Positions 51,481-63,765 of a DNA stretch of 64,000 nucleotides are shown piece by piece; positions within the stretch are counted from its first letter, which is position 1; the number at the start of each line of letters is the position of its first letter. The notes beneath the pieces are model-generated. The model did not search any database and was not told the origin of the DNA. It worked only from the letters and a program-made list of their open reading frames with translations. The DNA is from Nephrocerus scutellatus. Lineage: Eukaryota; Arthropoda; Insecta; Diptera; Pipunculidae. The stretch is from positions 118,399,908 to 118,463,907 of the forward strand of contig OX352763.1 in the NCBI GenBank assembly GCA_947095585.1. The letters run 5' to 3'. Made by a program: the position numbers and the translations under genes.

Positions 51481-53119
51481 TACGGCGGCTTAAAGTACAT
51501 AGTGCGCACTTCATCTCTCTTGCTCTTCACTTCTCGTTTTATTTTTAATGGAAAGGTCAGGTTTTTCAGTTCTATTCAATTTACCCAAACTCGAAATCAA
51601 ATTTAAACATAAGACTCCTTCACAGCCTGACTTTCAAAATTAAATTCCAAATTTAAATCAAAACATATCGACGATAGCAGAGAATCCACTCGACCAGGAG
51701 AACCACCACTGTACGGTGGCATTCTGTGCTGTGCTGATGCTGCCGGCAAATTAACTGCTTTCGAGTCTCCACCAACTCTGTTCACTAAAGAAAATTCATT
51801 AATAACATTATGTGCTGTTGATTCCCGATGAGGAGAGAGTGGCCTTTCTTAGTTCCAAGTGAATGGCTGGTCTGCTAATGGCCTAAGCTGCAACCTGGCA
51901 CAATTTCTTCCTGAGATTTCCTCAATATTGAATTACTTCGTAATTTCGGTCTCATACTAAACTGTAACGACGGTGGACGGACCGCATCACCATGAGGTGT
52001 GGCATACACAGCTATGAACTAGGTCGTGTGCCTTTTTTGTATGTGTCTCTGGTTACGTTGGCATTGTGACCTGACGCAATCACAATCACGAAGTAGGAAC
52101 ATTTCTTGTGGAAACCCGGAATTTCCCAAAGGTAATAATAATGTATTTAACTTTTATGATTACCGTTATTATTGCTGCTGAATACCCCGGAGGTTTTCCG
52201 CCGCTATCGTCCGTCAGTATTATTGATATGGTTATTGCTATTAGTTCGTTTATTAGGAGTTTCTTGCGCTCACCGAAGCTGAATGAAACTGGAGGATGCT
52301 CATAGGAATCTCGTTAGAATTGACGTTTATTTGATAAGGTGGGTGCAACGCCGTCGGCAATAGAATGTAATGATGTTTGTACAGCGGTGGTGGGTGGATA
52401 TTTTTATCACGCAATTGTGTCCTTTCTGTGTATTGTAAGTAAGAGTACAATGCTTCGGGATTAGCAAAAGGAAGGACATAACCATTGCGTCTTTTGTCGG
52501 AATTCTTCCAACAGAATGTTATCGGCAACAGATGTTGTTATATAGTTTTTACTGTAATACTGGAGGAACTATTTCTATATAGAGTTTATTTAATGATCGC
52601 GTTTTACGGGTTACGGGTTCAAAATTCCATCCAGCTTTTTATATTCCTCCATGAATATCTTTGTGGTTTTCCGTTTTGTGATTTTGCAAGGAGCTTATGC
52701 GGGCATACTTAACACTTACTGCTGCTGTCCAATGTTAGTGATAGCTCGTTCCATTCGACTCAGTTGTCGGTGTTTATTCCAATCAATCTCATACACCTTA
52801 TCTATCTTTGCACGTCTCTTTGTATTATGCCCTCGTTTTCAATCCCAGTCCTTAAGAATTACGCTAGAGCACCTCTGTTAGATGTAAGCACTCTTCCATG
52901 CGTGCCACTTAACCAGTCTATAGCAGCCTGCTCATTTTTCCAAGTTTGACGTGTCCTAGAGCACCACTGTTAACGTTAAGCCGTCTTTCATGTGAGGTAC
53001 TGCTGTGCCCTTTCCTGCCTTTAACAGCCTGCTGATTTTTGATTCGATTGGTGTCTTAAGTTGATTGAAGGTTTTAAAAATCAATTTAATTGATTGAATT
53101 TGATGCAAATAAATAAATA
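51481..53119. other. intergenic, nothing recognised
   Basis: No gene or repeat assigned. The frame near 52141 begins with a hydrophobic stretch but has no supporting features. Confidence 0.35.
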
Positions 53120-54620
53120 AACAACGAAACTTATTTTTTTATACTAACTTTTGTAACTTAACGAATCTTTAAATGACTTAACGAAACTTTTTAGACGTTC
53201 TTTTATTAGTTTGAGAAAGTATATTGTCCGCAAAATGTTATGCTTTTTCAGTACCGTTCATAAAAAAATCTTATAAACTGACTTCCAACTTAACGAAACT
53301 CTTTACAAATCAACGGCACATTTAAGCGTTATTTTATTTATTTCAAAATATTTCTTAATGTGATGGCTTCCTTTCTGACATTCTGTTATTTTTGTTAAAC
53401 CTTATAATAGACTTACCTTTAACTTAACGAACCTTTTTACAACACAACGAAACATATATATATTCTTTTATATTTAAAAAGCGAAAAAGAAAAATATTTG
53501 CCTTTCAACTTAACGAACATTTTTACAATTCAGCAAAACTTTTAATTTTTATTAATAACAAAATACTTATCCTTTTAATGGTAATGTTCTCTACCGTTTG
53601 TAAAGGCTATTCCAATAAACAGACTTCCAACTCAACGAAACTTTTTACAACTCAACGAAATGTTTAAGAGTCGTTTTATTTATTTGAATATGTATTTCTC
53701 ATTTTAATGTTTGCCTTCTGTTCTGTTTGTGAAGCAATTTATTGAACTGATTTCCAACTTAACGAAACTTTTTACAACTCAATCAGACTTAGGTTTTATT
53801 CATTTTCAAATATTTCTCCTTTTTATTATAACGTTCTCTATCGTTTGTAAAGCTTATTCTAATAAACTGACTTCCAGCTTAACGAAACTTTTTACAACTT
53901 AACAAAATTCTAAACGTAGTATTATCTTCAAAATATTTCTCCTTGTAATGCCAACGTTCTGTTCTGTTTGTGAAGTATTTTAATATACTGACTTCCAACT
54001 TAACGAAACTTTTTACAACTAAATCAGACTTGGTTTTTTTTTTTCATTTCAAAATGTTACTTCTTTTAATGGTAACTGGTTTTTTTTTTATTTCAAAATA
54101 TATTTGTCCTTGTAATGCTAACGTTCTGTTCTGTTTGTAAAGCATTTAAATACACGTACTTCCAATTTAATGAATAACGTTCTCTACCGTTTGTAAAACC
54201 TTTTCTAATAAACTGACTTTTAGCTTAACGAAACTTTTTACAACTTAACAAAATTCTAAAGGTTGTATTTCTCCTCGTAATGCCAACGTTCTGTTCTGTT
54301 TGTGAAGTTTTTTAATAAATCAGACTTAAGTTTTTTTCATTTCAAAATATTACCCCTTTTAATGGTAACGTGTTCTATTTTTTTTTTTCAAAGTGTAAAG
54401 CTTTTTCTAATAAAGTGACTTCCAACTTAACGAAACTTATTACAACTCATCAGAAGTTGTAAGCGTCGTTTTGTTTATTTCAAAATATATTTCTCCTTGT
54501 AATGCTAACATTCCGTTCTGTTTGTAAAGCAGTTTTATATACGTAATTCTAACTTAACGAAGCTTTTTAAAACTTAACGAAACTTTAATGCATTATTGTA
54601 TTTATTTAAAAAGCAAAAAA
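53120..54620. repeat. AT-rich satellite, about 125-bp units, about 12 copies
   Basis: GACTTCCAACTTAACGAAAC followed by TTTTTACAACT recurs at 53281, 53421, 53507, 53629, 53756, 53876, 53997 and on to about 54560, mostly 120-134 bp apart (one truncated unit of 86). Each unit also has GTAACGTTCT.T.CCGTTTGT and TATTTCAAAATATTTCTCC. Units are well diverged, so the array is old. No coding potential. Confidence 0.9.
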
Positions 54621-56769
54621 GAAAAACGCCTACCAAATAATTACTCTCCTTTGCATGCATGCTAACGACGTGGAGCTCTTAAAGCATATTCTTATAAATT
54701 GACTTCCTGTTTCCTGTGCATAATAAATACATTCATCATCAGAGAGAAACGTGAATCCCTTGGCCAAACACTCGTTCTGGTTCGTATGTAAGTACACACA
54801 GGAATATTGTTACATTATTTCCAAATGGCAGGACAAGGCAAGTTGCAGGGATTTCCAGTACACGCATTACAAATTCAGACGTAGCAATAGCAAGTGATAC
54901 GAGTGTGCACGTGTAAATATTTCATATCCTGGCAAGGATGTTGTCCTCTAACTAAAATTTATTATCTGTTAATTTATTAGCATCATAGTGTAATATGTCA
55001 TCTATTGCATGTTTGCGTATATATTGCGTGGTTAATTCTCTGATTAAAGTGCTGGAATTTAATGCGTGGCGTTGTGACGGAGATTTTATGCCTTGGCTTC
55101 TGCTTGCCACCAACTGCTTTCGTGTTACTTATTGCGTATTAGAAATGAAAGAGCAATAATCAGTAATGGTAACAATACTCCTTTCGAAATGTGTAGCAAA
55201 TTGTTTGTCTTCCTTACGGACATTTGAATTTTTCAGGACTCCTTCGTTTGTTTCATCCTGAGGACACATAAAATCTGCATAAAATTCATTAGTGCCTGTC
55301 TTTGAAGGATTTTAAATTCACCTTTAATTTGACGCACAATCTGGGCTCACTTAAGTCGTTCCCGCCTCAAGTTATCCAAATCTGGAGAGTAATTAAAGAG
55401 ATGAGAAAACTTCCATCCATTAAGGTCGAGTTCATCAAAGAGGATTAGGTAGAGGGGGTGGCAAAAACGCAAACCAGCAATTTTCCTTCTACCACCATCA
55501 GGCAACTGAAAATATCTCTGCCACCATCAAGAAAAGGATAATTTGATTACTCGACGTGAAGGTAAAAATCCAAAATCGTTGTACTCGTACTGTATTCAGC
55601 GAAGCGAATTAAGTCAAACGCACGCATTTCCTTCCGGTGGTTTTGGTATGGGTACGGAGTTTAAGGACAAAAACTCGATGGTTGTTAAATTCCACTTCAA
55701 AGGGGATAAATGCTTGTGACTAATGGTTTACCCACATGTGGATGATGGGATTCCGCCGATGGGGCCTTCATCCTTCTTTGTGTGTGACCTTTGATGTGGG
55801 TGGAAAAAGTAGGTACACAAAAGGAAACCATTTTTCGTTCCGCCCTAAAGATTACTTTTAATTCCCCGTCTGATCGCTCGAAAAGGTTTAATCCAATTCG
55901 CATTTGACCATTGACGAATCACATTCAAGTCGTAGTTCTGATAATTCCGTCCGTAAATAATTAACGAAGAATTCTTCAGGCAAGAAGATTAGAAATAGAA
56001 TTTTAGTACATCCTTAACGAAACCTCCATGCAGCTAACAACGTCATCAGTTGTCGAAGTTATCAAGTTAAATTAAATCTATCGAGTTTATTAAGGCTGTG
56101 CAGTTCTGTCATCATTGCCTTGTAGTGCAAAATCTATTATCCCAATCGATAATTAACGCTGGATACGAGAAAATAAAACCGGTAGTCTCTCATCCATTAG
56201 TTCAAGATTTACTCCAACTTTTCACATTATCCTTTACTTTCCTCATCGTATATAACATCTACCTATCCTACAATTACATTACCATCAACGTAATTAACAG
56301 AAAACTCGTCCCTAACATCAGTCAAACTTTCACTCAACATACGAGGATATACCCGTAGGTTGTGTGCAAAAACTTTCACTGATAATGACCAGAAAACTTC
56401 AGTAAGCCGGTTAGAGCAATACCTTATGATGATCACTGCAATCATTAAGCTCGTTAGGTATTTCTAAGAGTTGAGTATGTATATTGTTGAATGAAAATGT
56501 TAATCAACATCATTATATTTGGCTCAACAACCAGGGTCCTGGCCTCCCAATGAAAATGTTAATGGAAATCTTTTATCGGACTGTACATTCTCGTATCCTT
56601 TATGTACTATATTCAGCAAAAACTTTTAATCAAAATTGAGAAATATTTTAGTTGTAAGGTAGGATGGTAAACGACTAACAAAGGTCTCGCAGGAGTAGCA
56701 TCTCCCGATAGGTGATGGTCCGCTAAATAACGAGAAAGAGCCTCTGCAGCCGAATAACTTGCAGCTCTG
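54621..56769. other. intergenic, nothing recognised
   Basis: AT-rich with scattered short frames. A short phrase ATCATTATATTTGGCTCAACA at 56508-56528 resembles the tail of the RTE LINE 3' end seen at 25180, so a LINE scrap may be present. Confidence 0.35.
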
Positions 56770-58415
56770 TTAGTAACTTCTGTTAGTTACTTCCACCTCC
56801 TCGTGGTGCCATCTGGGAGTTTCTCTGGAAATTGCGAACGGAAGAGGGCATATGGCGAGCCTTCTGCGCCACAAAACAGTATAAGTGTCGGTTGGTCTGT
56901 GGCCCAGCGAGCCGCAACCGTAAAAAACCCAGTTGCTCCGATATAGGTAATACAATGCCTCGGATACGGACTGATACTTTGTTGACGACCTTTAGCTATC
57001 GTACACGGACAACGATCGGTTTCTGGAACGTTAAGACCCTCCTCGACCCACTCCAGGAAGGACCACAAAACGCCAGATTCCTCCAATTAGAGCGTGAGTT
57101 TACGCGATATAATATGGACATCTTATCTTGGGGTTGAGTGAAATAAGATGCCGGAAAATACCAGTCTCAAACAAATAATACTGTGATGCTCCACTCCGGT
57201 AGACCAGCTGGGAGCGGACGGAGGTCTGGAGTTGGATTGATGCTAACTCCGGCATGCTAGCACGGCAGCCTTATATCCTGGAAACCTCACAGTGACCGGA
57301 TGCTGACGGCTAGATTCCAGAGTAGAGTAAGAAAAGTAACTACCATACAGTGTTATGCTCCAATCGAATACACGACTGAGGACGAAAGGGACAACTTTTA
57401 TAGTCATTTGGGCTCCATGTATATACAAACGTCTAATGCCGACATCATAATGGTGATGGGATACTTCAACGCCAATATAGGAAGCGACAATACTGCGCTT
57501 AAGCAAGTGATGGGAGTTCACGGTCTTGGTGACTGGACCGATAAATGAGAGCGTTATAAGGACTTCTGTAATACCAATCGCCTAGTCGTTGGACCTTACC
57601 GTTTAAGCATAACACCTGCCACAAAATCAGTTAGGTCTCAACTGACAGGCTGCGAACATCGAACCAGATTGATCACATTGCGATCAGCCGCCGCTTCAGA
57701 AATTGCATTTTAGACGTCCGTAACAGACGTAAAGCCGATATCGGACAATAGCGAGGTCACCATCTTATGTAAGCTTTTATACGCCTTCGCACTGCATCCG
57801 TCAACAGCAACCTCTCAAACTTTCTCAAGATTACCAGGTTCAATACTGATAGGTTTCGAGAACCCGAATTGCGCTAACAATACAGGGATAATCTTTCCTT
57901 AGAAGCAGAAATAATCAACAGCATACCGCAGGAGAACGTGGACGACCACTGGAATGCTGTGAAAAGAGTTTATGTAATTGGGGCACGCACCTAAGTCGGT
58001 AAAAGGCAGAATAAACACCGCACATGGTTATCGGCAGACACCTGGAGACTGATCGATGAGCGTAAAGCAATCAAGGCTCGAATTGCCGCGCCCTCAGCAG
58101 TAGAGAGTACCCAGCTAGAAGCCTAATATCACGTCAAAGAGAAGGGAGTGCAGCGTAGTGTAAGACGGAACAAACGACAGTACATCGACTCACTTGCCTC
58201 AATGGCCGAAGAAGCAGCAAGCAGGAGTGACTGTATCTCAATGGTCGCAACTCCAAACAATATCCAGTGAGGAATTTAGATGGAAACCATTGTAAGATGA
58301 GGAGCAGCTCACTAGATTGAGAGAACATTTCGCTACAGTCCTTAACCACTTAGACGATGGTGATATAATCTTAAGGGTTTTCTGGCCTATCCACAAGGGG
58401 ATATAGGACATAAGA
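56770..58415 (+). pseudogene. RTE-type LINE: endonuclease domain, with most of the RT deleted, (GAA)n tail
   Basis: Plus strand, over several frames: RTRTTIGFWNVKTL (endonuclease start), FTRYNMDILSWG, SGRPAGSGRRSGVGLML, SDRMLTARFQSRVRKVTTIQ followed by CYAPIEYTTEDERDNFY, VMGYFNANIGSDN (usually GDFNA), and the C-terminal NQIDHIAIS-like region near 57660. After 58350 it jumps to a LINE 3' end (CACAAGGGGATATAGGACAT, then AAGAAGAAGAA at 58401-58415), so the RT domain is lost. Confidence 0.8.
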
Positions 58416-58885
58416 AGAAGAAAGGGATGCGTTCGGAATGCTATCGAAGCAATGATTTCAGCTTAAGAACTAAGCTTCGACTTTTCCGCTCCAACGTCGA
58501 AACAGTACTGTTGTATGGGTGCAGTACTTGGAAGGTGGATACCACTACCAGGCGCAAACTGCAATCTTTCGTAAACAAAAGCCTACGAATCATCTTCAGG
58601 ATCTTCTGGACCAATCGTATATCCACCGACGAACTTCATCGAAGAACGGACCAACAACCAATAGACGTTATTGTGCGAAGGAGAAAGTGGTAGTGTATTG
58701 GACACTCACAACGGCGCGACAACAACTCCATTGCGAAATATGCCATGCAGTGGAACCCGCTCACTCAAGCAGATAGAATAGCGGGACGCCCTTGGAGAAC
58801 GTAAACAGTAAACAGAACAAGATGGCGTGTAGTCGTTGTTGACGCCCTATGCCACTCAAGGGGTGAAATGATTTAAGAAGAAGAA
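58416..58885 (+). pseudogene. second RTE-type LINE 3' end in tandem, (GAA)n tail
   Basis: Starts directly after the previous (GAA)n tail. Frame 58427-58693 gives RTKLRLFRSNVETVLLYGCS followed by TWKVDTTTRRKLQSF, NRISTDELHRRTDQQPID and RRRKW, the same C-terminal region as the minus-strand LINE at 40408-40632. It ends ACTCAAGGGGTGAAATGATT followed by AAGAAGAAGAAGAAGG. A 5'-truncated copy joined tail-to-head to the first. Confidence 0.8.
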
Positions 58886-59164
58886 GAAGAAGGTAATTGA
58901 CATTAAATTGAATAGGACTCGTTTATTCGTATAACGAAATGCAGCTAGAATCGTATAAGAATAAGTATTGTATTGGATTGTGATAGAGTTAAGAAATTAC
59001 CAAAAACCATTGCATACAATTAGGCTAAGTAATATTGTATACAGGATGTCCTCTAATTCATCAAGGAAAATTTGACAAATGGTTCTTGGGTATATTCTAA
59101 GAAAGTTGTTGTTGAATGTTGACATCATTTATCCAGCCATATTAACGTCTTTTGGTTGTGGAAA
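58886..59164. other. intergenic, nothing recognised
   Basis: No feature assigned. Confidence 0.4.
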
Positions 59165-59252
59165 ATGTAAAATTTTAATACCAGCCACCGTGTTGGTATG
59201 AGCGATGCGGGGGTTCATGTGTACGGGTAGTAAAGCGTCCGGAAACAGCTAA
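59165..59252 (+). mobile_element. Helitron 3' end fragment
   Basis: GATGCGGGGGTTCATGTG.ACGGG followed by GGAAACAGCTAA then T resembles the 3' end of the Helitron at 3586-4054 (GCGGGGATTCATGTGCCCGG...CTAG, T). It carries the CTRR|T terminus. The 5' end was not found. Confidence 0.35.
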
Positions 59253-59279
59253 TATCATATAAAAGGACTGCACAGACAA

Positions 59280-59370
59280 AATTGGCTGAAGACATCAACA
59301 ACGAAAATGGCTCTGGATTGGTCATAACCAGAGGAAAGTACACAAAGACCCGGAGTTAATTTGGGATATT
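59280..59370 (+). pseudogene. LINE C-terminal scrap
   Basis: The plus strand gives QRRKWLWIGHNQRKV-like residues (RKWLWIGHNQRK), matching the RRKWQWIGHTLRK end motif of the LINE at 40408-40632. Only this motif remains. Confidence 0.35.
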
Positions 59371-60559
59371 GGATACCGCATAATGCGGGATAAGATGTGC
59401 GGAATGGAGCAAACTTGAAGCTACAGTGTATTACACGTTATCTCATATTTTATTTCAGTTGCGTTGGCCGGACAGACGTGAGGAAGTTTTTCTGTCAATG
59501 CAACAACCTGAACATACAAATGTTGCAATATTTGTCGAAACATTTCACTCTGACACTGAAACTGACCGCACAGAGGGAAAATACGAACGTCAACCACAGA
59601 GAATTTCCCATTTAAGATTTGACCTACCACTTTGTGCCAACTATTTTACCACACAATTAAACCCTGCCAAGTTATTGTGCCACAACCCCAATAGTCAAGA
59701 ACAGAGCTTAACGTTAACTCTTAAAACCCATTAATGGAAATGTCTAACGAACTCAAAAGCTTAACGACAGTTATAGTCATCTTGGCTACTTTGTATTTTC
59801 TCAAACGAATGCCCTCCACCATCGAATAGCATCAGTAACATTCCAAGTAAATTAGAATTGTCCTGTCAGCAAAAGTGAAATTCAATTTCCCGGACAAACA
59901 AAAAAAAAAGGAATATTCTTCTTTCAAAAGAGGGAGTTCTGAATAGTTGTACATGCATACGAGTAGATACACTTTGTGACAGGGAATTGTGTGCTTTTCA
60001 TTCCTGTTAAAGGGAACTGAGATCGTGTGCGGTTTGAACTATTTCTCTATTAAGTTAAGCAGGAGCCCGCCCACTTTTCAACACAATCCTTGCTACATGT
60101 ACTTCGTTTTTCTGTCATAAAAGGACGGAAAATTTCATTAGGTTAGCTAAGCCACTAGAAGTATTTACATTTTTGTTTATTCGTTGCACACCTGTAAGTG
60201 CGACGTTCCAGAAATTATATCAGTGATGAAAGCGACACAGATCATTTGAAACATCTACAGAAGATATCGACTACCGCGGACGGAGCAAACGAAAAACGCT
60301 ACACAGACACTACAAATGCGAATCCTCAAACGGTGTTAGGAAGTAGTATATAACATAACGAGCAAGGAAAGTGGACATTATCCACCACGTTATTAACCAC
60401 TTTTTCAGCGAGTAATGTACGGTATTTTTTACATCTCAGATGATCTCAGATAGCCAGGCCGCACTACTTGCACTAAAAGGCCCTACTTTGAACACCAGAA
60501 CAACGTGGAGCTGATACTGGCACTTATAACCGTTGGCCAAAACCAATCACATCTTAACA
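59371..60559. other. intergenic, nothing recognised
   Basis: Two overlapping open frames at 59397-59734 show no recognisable domain. The rest has only short frames. Confidence 0.35.
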
Positions 60560-61345
60560 TCAGATGAGTGCTGAGTGTGAGCTGAGTGCAAAAAGCAGCT
60601 ATTAGCTAAATATTAGCTGAGTGCGGTTTACCACCGGAGTGCTGAATATCAGCTGATTGCTAAATATTAGCTGAGTGCTAAGTATTAGCTGATTTCTGAA
60701 CGTCAGATGAATGCTCAGTGTAAGCTGGGTGCTGAATAACAGCTGTTTGCTGAATATTAGTTGATTTCGAAACGTCAGATTAGTGTTCAGTGTGAGCTGA
60801 GTGCTGAATAACAGCTGATTGATGAATATTATCTGACTGATAAATATTAGCTAACATCTAAACATCAGATGCTGAGTGTAAGCTGAGTGCAAATAGCAGC
60901 TAATGGCTAAATATTAGCTGAGTGCTAAGTATTAGCTAATTTCTGAATATTAACTAAGTGCTGTTTATCACCGGAGTAGTGAATATTAGCTGAGTGTTTA
61001 ATATTAGCTGATTTCTGAACGTCAGATGAATGCTCAGTTTTAGCTGAGTGCTGAATATTATCTGACTGATAGATATTAGCTAACATCTTAACATCAGATG
61101 ACTGCTGAGTGTGAGCTGAGTGCAAATAGCAGCTAATGGCTAAATATTAGCTGAGTGCTAAGTATTAGCTAATTTCTGAATATTAACTAAGTGCTGTTTA
61201 TCACCGGAGTAGTGAATATTAGCTGAGTGTTTAATATTAGCTGATTTCTGAACGTCAGATGAATGCTCAGTGTGAGCTGGGTGCTGAATATTTCCTGATT
61301 TTCAAACGTCAGATGAGTGCTCAGTATGAGCTGAGTGCAATTTTA
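60560..61345. repeat. minisatellite of about 20-bp units with a 233-bp higher-order repeat
   Basis: Units such as TTAGCTGAGTGCTGAATA vary through the array. On a larger scale the segment from CTAACATCT at about 60851 to about 61040 recurs nearly unchanged at about 61080-61270 (TAATGGCTAAATATTAGCTG at 60901 and 61134, spacing 233). The minus frame 60925-61125 is a repeat artefact. Confidence 0.9.
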
Positions 61346-63639
61346 AAAGGAGCCTGTCTCGTAAATGGAGTAAGTGAATAACATGGTCAATTAGTGCATT
61401 GATTAGAAAGTTGTTACCATATCTCCGAAGTAGACATCGTCCATCTGCATATACTCGTATCTACCGTCGCTGGGTCATTCATTCCAATTTTGTTATGTAA
61501 AAAAAAACTTAACATCTTACATAAACAGTTTATCAAAGAGACTTATGTGAGTAAGTTGCCCTCTTGTTAACTAAAATGTGATAACCAATTTGGACACTTT
61601 GACATGTTTATATGGCTCTCCCACAACTCATGGACGATTATTATATTTTTATTTTCCTTTTCTTCAATGAACTTCAATACAAAAAAAAAAAAAAGCATAA
61701 CGATATATCAGAAATGCAATCTATTATTCTAAACAATCAATTTAAAGTCAAAAATAGACACCAGACCTGATTGGGCTTCTTGTTGGCTGCTTTTTATTTG
61801 TGTGCTTTCTGTTTGCGTCAGGATACGATTTCTCATAAATAATAAATTGTCCTTGCAGCTACCATATACTCGATACTTGGCATACGATACTTTTTTGTTT
61901 TTTTTTTATTATTATTTTTATTTCAACGGAAGTGGTGTGGTGGTGGCGGAAAGTTGTCATCAGTCCCCCATTCGAATCCAAAAGTGAAACTTTTCTCCAT
62001 TACGAGTATTACTGATGTGCCGTATGTAACCAGAGGCACGTCCTCCATCCAGACCCGGACAATCATCAATTTTCTTTTATTATTTGAAAGATACTGCTGC
62101 GCGCTCCTTCATCATTGGACGATTCTGGTGTTCAATGACACTATCAATAAGGGCCAGTGCTAAGTTTCACGTTCACAATCCGTGACATTTTTTTTTGTAC
62201 CACACTCGTACAACAACAGTACAACCAAGCAGTCCAAACACCGAGCAGCAGTCGTTGCTATCGATCACGTCGCCAGTGCGGACTTTCCAGCACAATCTTT
62301 CAAGATTTTTCACTTTTTTCCCGCAACAATCTCTGTTGCTTTTATTTCAAGTTTTTCTCAAATTTCGAAAAAACAAAACTCCACATCGCATTTACTCGTA
62401 AAAGTTTGTATTTTTCTTCAGGACATTTGTCAGCGATAATTTGAAAATGGAGAAGGGAGTTCCAAACTTTATTATTTGTTGTAGTAAAGGTAAGAAATAC
62501 TGTAACCACATGCTGGGTAAATCGGACAGATGCGTCTGATACACCTTCGCATGGTGTGCGAGTATCGCTGGACAACAAGGATAAAATTGAAACTGATGCC
62601 GAGAGTTTATTTTTTTTTATTTGATTCTGTGCTCTCAAGGAGAGAAGTGGCGATGTAAAGTTCCAGTGCAGATTGTGTTCTGGCAGCAGGGACATTGATT
62701 AAATTGGACAATATGTCAATATGTTGTTGAATAAGTCATGAGAAGCAGTAAGAATTTTCAATCTATGCTTCCCTTCCGAAGATTTGTTTTTTTTTTAACT
62801 TTGACCAACATTTCCAATTACGATTTCAATATAACGACGTGGTTAGGACCTTAGCATCGGAGCTTAAGCCAGAAACAGCAAGCCCTCTTCATTGGCGTCG
62901 GTCTTGTGTAATTCACTTAGTATGGGATTACAATCCTTTTGATGATGACTCCACTTTTACGGACCTTGTCCATGTTATTCTTGGGCGCCCACGTCTTTGA
63001 GCTTCCTTCCTGATTCTATTCGATTGCTCTTTTCGGTCATGGTATTTGAAGGACTGCGTAACTTGTGACCCCAACAAATTTGCATTTTTTTCTACGCATT
63101 TACGTATCGCCACATCTACGTTTCGCTCAAGATATATATATATAGCTCGTCCTGCGCACAACTAGACACCCGTTCTTAGATTTAGGAACTCAAATGTGCA
63201 TATATGATAAGAGCTAAATGTAATTAGCGGTTATTTCGCCACTCATATCTCTAATGTCATCTGTCAAATAACAATGTAACGAAGTGCCCCCATTACAAAC
63301 GATATATGTAAGGTAAGGGTTTTCCGCATTGCCCGCCGGTCTTTTCACTCAGCACATTGGGTTTTGCCTTACACCCAGGGGTTAGGTTGGGTTAGGTCGC
63401 GGTTGCAGCTAATGCCCACTTAGACCATTCCCGGTCCTTTGTGTTACCTCAGGATCTTATACCTTTTCCCTTTTCAGAAGATCCATTCAGAGCTCTTAAT
63501 GAATCGAAGTATGTCTCGCACTTTGCCGTTTTCGAGGTCTGATAGGTTATTCATTAACCGCTTACCTAGGTGTTTGTGGCTTCTGTGCATTCTTACATCC
63601 AGGGAAAAACAAGAAATGCCGACAACGTGTGTAAATTCC
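61346..63639. other. intergenic, nothing firmly recognised
   Basis: Several overlapping open frames at 62157-62444 share one stretch and show no domain. The minus frame 62928-63161 ends RRGRPRITWTRSV, which resembles a LINE C-terminal RGRP..TW motif, but the rest does not fit, so I do not call it. A (TA)n run lies near 63135-63145. Confidence 0.35.
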
Positions 63640-63669
63640 TACTATTAACTGTGAATGTGTGTAACAGCC

Positions 63670-63765
63670 GGCAGCAACGACAAAGAAGAGGACACACAAC
63701 CGAACGTGTGTCACTGCCGACAGCAACGACAAAGCAGTGGACACACAACCGAACGTGTGTTAATG
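63670..63765. repeat. 49-bp tandem duplication
   Basis: GGACACACAACCGAACGTGT occurs at 63689 and 63738, each preceded by CAGCAACGACAAAG. Two units, with a partial third at the left edge. Confidence 0.8.

Noticed and set aside
60560..61345. Regularly repeated units considered as a CRISPR array
   Set aside because: There are no constant-length unique spacers, units drift gradually, and the genome is eukaryotic. The same applies to the arrays at 11190, 31545 and 53120.
62928..63161. Minus frame ending RRGRPRITWTRSV as a LINE C-terminus
   Set aside because: Only this short basic motif fits; the rest of the frame has no LINE features, so similarity may be chance.
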